Positions 56,461 through 64,000 of a stretch of DNA of 64,000 bases are shown piece after piece. The number at the start of each line of letters is the position of its first letter. Positions within the stretch are counted from its first letter, which is position 1. The translations under genes were made by a program, and so were the position numbers. Source of the stretch: Apoderus coryli (lineage: Eukaryota > Arthropoda > Insecta > Coleoptera > Attelabidae). The DNA is taken from contig OU452213.1 in assembly GCA_911728435.2 (NCBI GenBank), forward strand, positions 2,459,834-2,523,833, written 5' to 3'. The notes under the pieces are model-generated. The model was not told where the DNA came from. It saw nothing but the letters and a program-made list of their open reading frames with translations, and did not search any database.

Positions 56461-57435
56461 ATGTTTGGTGTCAGTTAGAGTCAACAATGTAAGCTTTTTG
56501 ACATTTAACAATAATAAATGTTGCCAAGGCTCATCATATAAATAGTTAATTTGTGAATATCCGCAGAATTTGTGGATTATAAGGTGAAATAAAAAATAAA
56601 AACCAGTTTCAAATCAAAGTCACCGTTTCGCCTACTGTTTTAGGCATCTTCAGGCCTCAATTTTTGTCGTGTTTTTCAATTTGATTGATATTTTCGTAAA
56701 AACAACCCGGCGTAATGCAATTTTTAATTTTGCACCTGATTGCGGTTCTGTCCCCGAATTGATACGGTCACAGCAATTAGATATAATGATCACTTAATTG
56801 TGAGTTATTGTCCTTGTTAACGGATATCTTGTTAAAATTATGGATGCTGCTGCAAAACTGGGAAGGCAGCTACCTATAACCACTTTTTTTTATTTTTATT
56901 TATTTATTTATTTTTTTCCGTGTGGTGTTTTTTTTTTATTTATTTATTTTCGTCGATATTCCATCCGCAGACGGAAAGAAGAGACAGGTATATTGGCTAT
57001 GTATACTTCTTTTTTTGAGTTGTAATATCAAAATAGAAATCTTCGCACGTTATAATGAATATTTATTAGTTTTTTTCGGTACGAATACAGTGTTCCTACT
57101 CCTATACTGCCCCTGTCCCTGGTCTTTTGTACATTTTTGACAATTTATTTGATCTTGTCAAATATCTGAAGCTACGATAATCGTGTTACCTATAAAGTTG
57201 TTCTTTTGAGTTCTACCTACTCAAATTAATAACACAATCTCCGTCTATTCTATTGTATAGGTATAATTAGAATTTAATAAAATTATCCTCCTCCCAAAAC
57301 TATTACTTATTAGTATTACCCAACAATCCATTGCAAACAATACCTATTCATCACCTAACAAATTCCTTACAATAACTTAAACGTTCAACTGTATTTGACT
57401 CACCTTTATATTACTGCTGCATTTTTATTGGTTGC
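56461..57435. other. No gene recognised apart from the motif at 56,625
   Basis: AT-rich, with T-rich stretches near 56,885-56,945. Plus-strand frames at 56,840-57,025 and 56,922-57,140 are low-complexity. Confidence 0.35.
56625..56653 (-). ncRNA. Hammerhead-ribozyme-like core (c)
   Basis: Minus strand: CTGAAGA (56,653-56,647), a 5-bp stem GCCTA/TAGGC with loop AAACAG, then GAAAC (56,629-56,625). This is the best-formed core of the four: the CUGANGA and GAAA blocks are both exact and stem II is complete. Stems I and III are uncertain. Confidence 0.45.
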
Positions 57436-57439
57436 ATCA

Positions 57440-57600
57440 CATTAGAACTCAGTCGTAATTGGTGGGCGGAGCTTGGCAACGCCCCTATATGCCTAGTAAC
57501 GCGTTGGCTCCGCCTTGGCAATAACGATAACAAGGTGTGTATTGCTATGGTAACGGCCTCCTACTTTTTATTGTAATGATGACGTTACACACAAGGAGTA
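57440..57600 (+). promoter_or_regulatory. Candidate promoter of the second msx-like gene
   Basis: A CpG- and GC-richer patch about 200-350 bp upstream of the start codon. Sites visible: aattggtgggcgg (inverted CCAAT with an adjacent GC box, 57,458-57,470), attgctatggtaac (57,541-57,554, matching 13 of 14 positions of the RFX X-box) and tgacgtta (57,580-57,587, CRE-like). No TATA box is placed with confidence. Confidence 0.35.
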
Positions 57601-57790
57601 GTTCTCTTCGTATAGACGAAAGAGGATTCAGTATTGTTATTAAGCGTTTTGCGTAAAATAGGTACTCTTCAATTTTATCTATACGGGGTTTTTCGTAATT
57701 AGGTTATTACGCGTGTTTGTTTTTCATTTAGTGTGCTGTTATGATTTGATATGGTTCTTAATGAATTTGACAATTTGGTGGTAAATAATT

Positions 57791-58037
57791 ATGACTGTGC
57801 AAAAGTTGGAAGTAGTGTTGTACGATACGCGATTGATAAAAATGATGAATCATATTAGTACTGTTGCTACGAATAATGTGATTTCTGTGAAAAACAGTTC
57901 TGCTACTAGTTTTTGTAATAATAGCCTTAATAATAATATTAGTAGCAATATAGCGGCTACTAATAATACTAATGGACATATCAGCTTTAGTGTTGCATCG
58001 TTACTGGCAGATACACGACCAAAATCCCCCGTACAAG
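57791..58037 (+). CDS. Second msx-like homeobox gene, exon 1 (gene partial at right edge)
   Basis: Residues 1-82 plus one base, ending G|GTAAAAAAG. Residues 64-74 (ISFSVASLLAD) followed by TRPKSP match the Msx N-terminal eh1-like motif (FSV..L.AD.R.P), more closely than the first gene does. An Asn/Ser/Thr-rich stretch precedes it. The start at 57,791 is the first ATG in frame; Met18 and Met19 are alternatives. Exon 2 is at 59,966-60,370. The homeobox exons are not in the remaining window in any frame I can find, so the msx assignment rests on this motif, the acidic region, and the shared splice phase. Predicted nuclear repressor, if the homeodomain exists. Confidence 0.75.
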
Positions 58038-58059
58038 GTAAAAAAGAAATATTTTAATA

Positions 58060-58450
58060 AGTCTTAATGCTTAGTATTCAAGAATATCCAAAAGTGAATT
58101 ATCTACAATACTAAGCGATGTTAAGATATCGCGCTTTAGAGCAATAACAGTTGGGACATTTAGAAACAGAAACCTTTAAGATAACTTAAGATATTTGGCC
58201 TTGAAAATGGGTAACAATATAGAGGCTTGATGCTGAATATTCAAGAATATCCTAAAGTGAATTAGGTATCTACAATACTAAGCGATGTTAAGATATCGCA
58301 CTTTAGAACGATGACAGTTGGGACATTTAGAAACAGAAACCTTTAAGATAACTTAAGATATTTGGCCTTGAAAATGGGTAATAATATTAAGGCTTGATGC
58401 TGAATATTCAAGAATATCCTAAAGTGAATTATCTACAATACTAAGCGATA
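58060..58450. repeat. Tandem repeat, 162-166-bp unit, 2.4 copies
   Basis: The phrase attcaagaatatcc occurs at 58,077, 58,239 and 58,405; spacings 162 and 166. Units hold aatactaagcgatgttaag and ttggccttgaaaatgggta. It lies at the start of intron 1 of the second msx-like gene. Confidence 0.85.
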
Positions 58451-58495
58451 TTTACTCTACCGCACGTGGGCCCTAAAAAACGGATTTTTTTTAAA

Positions 58496-59947
58496 CGCCT
58501 GTAACTTTTATGCTAGTGAACCGATTTCCATGAAATTGGTCTTGTTAGATAGACAATAGAATGGGCTTTACAATCCGGATTTCGAAATGGCGTCGAAATC
58601 AAAATTCAAGATGGCGGACGACTTTAAACAAACCCGTTATTTCGGGTCTATTCTTTTTGAGTAAAATTGGATGTATTTTTTAATGGCCGATTTCTCCTTA
58701 GTCACTGGACCGATTTGTTTGGTTAATATCTTAAAATGTTCATAAAGAGCCACATTTTTAATTTCTGTGGTAAATATTTCAATTTTAGAAAATTTAGCTC
58801 AAAAAGAATTGACCCGAAATAAGAGCTATGTTTAAAGATGTCCGCCATCTTGGATTTTCATTAGGGCGCCATTTTGACAATGAAATTTGAAAGCCTATTG
58901 TATTGCCTATTTAACAAGACCAAATCTGTAAAAATCTGGCTACTAAATTGGGAGATATTGCTAACTGCATTTTTTTTGACTTATGAAATATTTGCAAAAA
59001 TAGTATTTTTTTTTAATAGCCAATTTGTCCGCAGCCACTGGCCCGATTTCTTTGATACATGTCTCAAAATGTTCAGAAGGAGTCATAATTTTAATTTCTG
59101 TGGTAAATATCTCAATTAGGAAGTTCAGTTCAAAAAGAATTGCCCTGAAATAAGGGGTATGTTTAAAGACGTCCGCCATCTTGGATTTTCATTAGGGCGC
59201 CATTTTGGCATTGAAATTTGAAAGCCTATTGTATTGCCTATTTACAAAGACTAAATCTGTAAAAATCTGGCTACTAATACGGGAGATATTAATTAGTACG
59301 CTAACTGAAATTTTTTTGACTTATGAAATATTTGCAAAAATAGTATTTTTTTTAATAACCAATTTGTCCGCAGCCACTGGTCCGATTTCTTTGATTCATG
59401 TCTCAAAATGTTCAGAAATAGTCATATTTTTAATTTCTGTGGTAAATACCTCAATTAGGAAATTCAGTTCAAAAAGAATTGCCCTGAAATAAGGGGTATG
59501 TTTAAAGACGTCCGCCATCTTGGATTTTCATTGGGGCGCCATTTTGACATTGAAATTTGAAAGCCTATTGTATTGCCTATTTACCAAGACTAAATCTGTA
59601 AAAATCTGGCTACTAATATGGGAGATATTAATTAGTACGCTAAGTGAAATTTTTTTGACTTATGAAATATTTGCAAAAATAGTATTTTTTTTAATAGCCA
59701 ATTTGTCCGCAGCCACTGGCCCGATTTCTTTGATTCATGTCTTAAAATCTTCAGAAGGAGTCATATTTTTAATTTCTGTGGTAAATATCTCAATTAAGAA
59801 ATTGAGTTCAAAGAGAATTGCCCTGAAATAAGGGGGTATGTTTAAATACGTCCGCCATCTTGAATTTCGATTTCGACGCCATTTCGAAATCAGGATTTAA
59901 AAGTATATTCTATTATCTATCGGTTCACTACTAAAAAAGTTACAGGC
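58496..59947. mobile_element. Fold-back element with internal 331-340-bp tandem repeats, in msx-like intron 1
   Basis: Left terminus cgcctgtaacttttatgctag and tttcgaaatggcgtcgaaatc, then aagatggcggacg. The right end carries inverted copies of all three (cgtccgccatctt, gatttcgacgccatttcgaaa, aaaagttacaggca) ending at 59,947. Inside, the phrase tccgccatctt recurs at 58,841, 59,172, 59,511 and 59,851 (331, 339 and 340 bp). Open frames of 81-103 codons in the units are products of the repeat. The element ends 18 bp before the exon 2 acceptor. Confidence 0.88.
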
Positions 59948-59965
59948 ATTTTCAATTGTTTACAG

Positions 59966-60370
59966 CAGCATCATCTGAAGATGAAGACTACGATTCAGTA
60001 CAAGAGGATGAAACATCAATCGTCGACGTAGAAGACCTAACAACCACTAGCGATGTTAAACCAATAAGACTAAGTAGTCCTAACAACAACAAAGCGCAAT
60101 CCCCACAACTCCAAGATGATAAGGACGATAACAACAGCACACAATCAACAATATTGAGTAGTCATAGTGGGCCGATCCGTCCGACTCCATTTTCAGCATT
60201 AGCTGCCATTTACCAGGCATCCCAGCATCAGAATTGGCATCACCAACTACATCACCATCATCCACATCATGCGAGTGGTTTGGTGAACCCGTTTGTCAAT
60301 AGCAGTAGCGGAGCTACTGGGAATGTGTTTCAGGGTGCTGGCCCGTTTGGTGTTCCGAATTTAACTAGCG
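59966..60370 (+). CDS. Second msx-like homeobox gene, exon 2
   Basis: 405 bp, residues 83-217 plus one base. The acceptor tttacag joins so that G+CA makes Ala83, in frame with exon 1; the donor is G|GTAAGTTCG, in the same phase and with the same sequence as exon 1 of the minus-strand msx-type gene. It has an acidic stretch (SSEDEDYDSVQEDE), a Ser/Pro/Asn/Gln-rich part, RPTPFSALAAIYQAS, and a His-rich run (HHQLHHHHPHH). The next exon should begin with the residues leading to the homeodomain; none is seen before 64,000. Confidence 0.75.
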
Positions 60371-60929
60371 GTAAGTTCGGAATTATTGTATTCGTCACAT
60401 TTTAAGTGTTTTGAATGAAAAATAGAGATATCTACAGGGGGTTTCACGAAAAACTAAAAATTGTTTCTATAAGAAAATTTCTAATATCGTCGCCTAGGTA
60501 TATAGAGAAAAATTGTAAGCGGCATTCGATTGGCCGTCGCTTATTATACAAAACTACAAAATTTTATCAAATTGGTGTATAAAATGGCGAAGATATTGCT
60601 TTTTTTTTGGAACAACAATTTGGAAACCCCTGGTAGATATTGAAAATAGTAGCTCTTACCATTTGCGGGGTTCGGATGTAGTTACTTTTATCTGGGACAC
60701 CCGGTATGTTCAGGAATTCTTCATGATTTCGTATTTGTGAATATTTCTAAAATTATATAATAAAGATCGTGGTAAATAAATTCTCTCTCCAACGTTAAGG
60801 ATTAGAATGTAAAGATAAATTTACATTTTATAGGCACAATAACTTATTGGATAGAAATGTATATTTCATGTGTAATAAGTTGGACGTATATACAGGGTGA
60901 TCACGTATATATTTTACCCAATAAGCTAT
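60371..60929. other. Intron sequence with short repeats
   Basis: Presumed intron 2 of the second msx-like gene. It has short repeat termini such as atatacagggtgatc (60,892). No coding content. Confidence 0.35.
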
Positions 60930-61607
60930 TTCATCTGTTGTATCAGACTTCTTAAATGTTGATCTGGGCACTCCTCAGGGAAGTATACTGGACCCATTGC
61001 TATTTTTACTTTATATTAACGATCTTCCTGCAAATATCACACACGGTTTTCAGTACATGTATGCTGATGACACCACTCTTTTATTATCTGACAGGGATCC
61101 TGAAATTCTAAAACATAAGATAAATGTCACGCTCGATGAGTTTCGAATGTGGTGTCGGAGTAACAGGCTGATGATCAACTTTGACAAAACAGTTGCTATA
61201 CACTTTAATAAGTTCAGAACATTGGATCTCAACATAAACTTTGATCATATCCATCTTCCTCTATCAGATTCTGCTAAACTGCTAGGAGTTTTTGTTGATC
61301 CGGATTTATATAGACCACCTTTGTAAAAAACTTAATACGTCTTTATATATTATTAATTCGCTGAAGACTTGCATGAATGTGCATGTCTTACTTTCAATAT
61401 ATTATGCATTGATCTATTCAGCAATTGCGTATGGTTTAGTGGTCTGGGGCAGGTCTAGTATGATTGACAGAGTGTTTATACTACAAAAACGAGCAGTGCG
61501 TTGCATTTTTAATATTCCTTTTAGGGGTACTTGTAGGGAGGCTTCGTTTGCTCACAGTCCCATCTATTTACCTATATAAAACGCTCTGTCATATTTACAA
61601 AAATAAA
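60930..61607 (+). mobile_element. LINE reverse-transcriptase fragment (Jockey/CR1 group, family 5)
   Basis: Reads LGTPQGSILDPLLFLLYIND, then the catalytic MYADDTTLLLSD, WCRSNRLMINFDKTVAIHFN, LLGVFVD, and after a frameshift near 61,320 LCKKLNTSLYIINSLKTCMN, AIAYGLVVWGRS and LQKRAVRCIFNIPFRGTCRE, then SIYLYKTLCHIYKNKD in another frame. Truncated 5' and joined at the 3' end to the pogo/Tigger-like fragment. Catalytic YADD intact, protein broken. Confidence 0.85.
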
Positions 61608-61608
61608 G

Positions 61609-62877
61609 ATGGCGCGCGTACGTTTGGAGACAACCACGATAACTGCCGTTTTGTGTATGTCGGCTGCTGGTCATTTTGTGCCTCCTTATCTGATCTTCCC
61701 AAGAATTCGAATGAAAGACGAGTTGCTTGACGGGACACCAGCTGAAACGGCTTATAGCTGTCATATAAGTGGATGGATGCAAAGCCATATTTTTATTAAC
61801 TGGATGCACCATTCTATAAAACACGTCAAACCGTCTAACGATGATCCCGTGTTACTACTCTTGGATGGTCATGTAACACATACAAAAAATCTAGAACTGA
61901 TAGACCTCGCGAGACAACACGGTGTTATCCTATTGTGCTTCCCTCCCCATTGCACCCATAGGCTGCAGCCTCTGGATGTCAGTTTTATGGCACCATTAAG
62001 CATATTTTATAGCCAGGAAGTCAAAACATGGCTAAGATCAAACCCAGGCAGAGTTGTCAATATATATCAAGTTGGTAGATTATTTGGTCAAGCGTACACT
62101 AGAGCTGCGCCTGTCCAAACCGCTGTCTCTGGATTTTCTAAAACAGGAATCTATCCTAATAACCGTCACGTATTTGGAGAGGTTGACTTTGCAGCGGCTC
62201 AAACAACAGATCAAATGCCTACAAACCTAGCAAAAGTTAATGATGTTGAAGATGTCGTAGAAAGCGAAAACTCACCCGTAGCTGGGCCTTCCTGGAGAAC
62301 ATCTAGAGAGACATCACCAAACCCTAACTTCTCGAGTCCTGTAACGAGGGAAAAAACACCTGAAAGAAATCCAATAACTCCAGATCAACGGGAAGCTCCA
62401 GATAAAACTTTGGAAATGTCTGTAAGATTTGCTGTGACTCCTAAGGAGATTATGCCTGTTCCTCATAGTAATAGAAAAGTCACTACCACAACACGGCGTC
62501 GAGGGAAAACTGCAATTTTGACTGATTCACCGTATAAGAACGAATTAGAGGCTTCTTTGCTGCAGAAGGATAAATCTGTTAAGACTCAAGGAGTCAAGAG
62601 AAATATTGTTTCTAAACGGAAAGGTAAAGCTCCGGACAACATAAAGAAGAAAACCAGAAAACTAACAGATGATACAAGCTCGGAAGACGAAGATACTGAA
62701 GGCGGTAAAGATACTACCCTATGTGTCTTTTGTAAGGAAAACTACTCCCTGTCAGCTAGAAGTGATGGATGGGTAAAGTGTATTTTGTGCGACGGCTGGG
62801 CACATGAAGGTTGTACTAGTTGACCGGAAGAAGATTTGGATGAGTTCCAGTGTGACAGTTGCCTCAAAACTCATTAA
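61609..62877 (+). pseudogene. pogo/Tigger-like DDE transposase with C-terminal PHD finger, 5'-truncated
   Basis: Open from 61,609 to a TGA at 62,821-62,823 (404 codons). It begins inside the DDE domain (TAVLCMSAAGHFVPPYLIFP); the N-terminal DNA-binding domains and first catalytic Asp are missing. The second Asp (LLLDGHVTH) and the third (LQPLDVSF) are 36 residues apart. A long Ser/Pro/Lys-rich linker leads to a PHD finger: CVFC, WVKCILCDGWAHEGC. The TGA falls just before the last Cys pair; reading on gives PEEDLDEFQCDSCLKTH and a stop, so it was once open. A pogo-type transposase fused to PHD is known in insects. It lies in the presumed intron of the second msx-like gene. Confidence 0.85.
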
Positions 62878-62894
62878 TTAAACTTTTATTTCAA

Positions 62895-63140
62895 TACCCG
62901 GTTTTACCCCATTTGTTGGCCGGTTTTGCCCCGGCACTGGGGCAAAACCGTAATTTGTTGCATTATTTGCTATTTCCTGGTTTTGGTCAATAAATATTTT
63001 ATTTTCATATTGTGGTCGATTTATTCTGTAGATAATATTTGGAGTATTCAGTTGCCAAGATATTGGTTATAAATTAAATTTATTGAATGATGTGGATTGG
63101 TTTTACGTTAGCTACCCGGTTCTGCCCCACGTTCCCCTAT
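62895..63140. repeat. Subterminal repeats of the pogo/Tigger-like element
   Basis: A perfect 12-bp hairpin, CGGTTTTGCCCC and GGGGCAAAACCG around GGCACT (62,921-62,950). Related strings are ccggttttacccc (62,899) and cccggttctgccccac (63,114). Three or more copies of this motif directly after a transposase suggest its end-binding sites; the element probably ends near 63,138. Confidence 0.55.
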
Positions 63141-63541
63141 TCCACTAGGAGTAGGGACCGATTGTGCTTGCCTCGTCCCAAACACGAATTTTACAAAAAG
63201 TCACCAAAATACGCGGGCTACCAATGTTATAACTCCTGCCCGAGGACGTCAAGGGTTGCCTAACTGAGACACAATTTAAGAAAATTAAAGCTGTATTTGA
63301 TTGATAACGTGTTCTACAGCTTTCAGGAGTTTGTTGATACTAATAGACGGTAGTTTTTTTTTAGCGAATGTTATTATGAGTGTTTTTATTTTAAACATTA
63401 TTGTTTACATATTGACATGTCTATGTACAGAAATGTACAATTTATGACTGAAATAAAGAAAAAAATTTGAATTCATATACCTATACGTTAAATTTGCTGA
63501 ATATATAGGGTATTCCATTTAAAATATCAAAGTTAATGCCT
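63141..63541. other. No gene recognised
   Basis: AT-rich; nothing identified. Confidence 0.35.
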
Positions 63542-63562
63542 ACTTCCGGTATAACCGGAAGT
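63542..63562. repeat. ETS-like palindrome, copy 3 (reverse orientation)
   Basis: The reverse complement of the palindromes at 25,192 and 26,421, preceded by atatatagggtattcc, which mirrors the downstream context of the other two. Confidence 0.7.
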
Positions 63563-64000
63563 ACTACGCAGCTGCCACTAACTTATTTCTGACGGAGATA
63601 GTCGGGAATACTGTTACTGTAATTTTGAAAATTTAAATCGCAGCAGTTTAAGAAATATTTTAATAATTGTGAAACCCACTATAATATATAAAAATAATTT
63701 GAAATGCAGAAAGAGAATATAATATTACATTTATATAATTATGTAGGCTTTAATTAATTACGACAACACGACTAATTAGGAACATACATGAATATTTTTA
63801 TTTAATAATGAGAAGGTAATTAACATTTTTTTTTTAATTTCAACTTATATGTTTTTATTTATTAATTTATTTATTGTGTTTGTCTATATATGTATGAGAC
63901 ATAATATAAATTTCATTTAATTAGTTGATTATTATTTTGGAGTAATATATTTTTATTTATTTCTTTATTATACTGCTGCTAATTTATTTTTTAACATCAT
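63563..64000. other. Right edge, no gene seen
   Basis: AT-rich sequence to the window end. No homeobox exon is visible here. Confidence 0.4.

Noticed and set aside
56840..57140. Overlapping plus-strand frames with hydrophobic runs as a membrane protein
   Set aside because: The hydrophobic runs are produced by T-rich low-complexity sequence, and the two frames overlap each other.
58874..59831. Three plus-strand frames of 81-103 codons as genes in the msx-like intron
   Set aside because: They repeat with the 331-340-bp unit of the fold-back element and have low-complexity composition.
60371..64000. Homeobox exon of the second msx-like gene inside the window
   Set aside because: I looked for the KIWFQNRR helix and the [10 protein letters not shown] start on the plus strand and found neither.

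Overview
This window is a stretch of animal, almost certainly insect, genomic DNA. It is AT-rich, its only convincing host genes are two intron-bearing NK-class (Msx/msh/Drop-type) homeobox genes, and nearly everything else is transposon-derived. The mixture of mariner, RTE-like, Jockey-like and CR1-like LINEs, pogo/Tigger-like and Crypton-like sequences, plus very many short repeats ending in TATACAGGGTG, fits a large repeat-rich insect genome. A beetle is my best guess, but this is inference. There is no bacterial-style operon, CRISPR array or rRNA.

Layout. 1-2,553: a 499-bp tandem array. 2,554-11,950: mariner copies (3.75-4.68 kb and 7.6-8.6 kb), fold-back repeats (9.2-10.5 kb) and short dispersed repeats. 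12,008-15,328 (minus strand): a complete three-exon msx-type gene encoding 300 aa, with LINE and satellite insertions in intron 1. 16-22.8 kb: two Jockey-like LINE fragments, a decayed Crypton-like tyrosine-recombinase gene and a Jockey/RTE chimera. 25-28 kb: a 322-bp tandem array and an ETS-like palindrome. 28.4-33.2 kb: a CR1-like LINE tail, then a three-level nest in which a fold-back element is split by an RTE LINE that is itself split by a Jockey-like LINE. 34.55-35.9 kb: a 170-bp satellite array. 36.8-46.5 kb: more LINE fragments and a 2.7-kb DNA element flanked by 38-bp direct repeats. 47-54 kb: two decayed copies of a second mariner family, two 320-332-bp tandem arrays and a tRNA-like sequence. 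57.8 kb to the right edge (plus strand): the first two exons of a second msx-like gene, head-to-head with the first and about 42 kb from it, its homeobox exons not identified and presumably beyond the window. 60.9-63.1 kb: a LINE fragment joined to a pogo/Tigger-like transposase with a C-terminal PHD finger.

How the parts relate. The two msx-type genes share an eh1-like repressor motif near the N terminus, an acidic stretch, and a phase-1 first-exon-group boundary after a Gly codon with the donor G|GTAAGTTC. They look like a divergent paralogue pair separated by repeats. None of the mobile elements appears able to move by itself: every transposase or reverse transcriptase seen carries truncations, stops or frameshifts. 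The most unusual structures are two mariner elements whose 5' ends have been replaced by inverted copies of their 3' ends, hammerhead-ribozyme-like cores at several sites, and a set of tandem arrays with unit lengths near 165 bp or its multiples.
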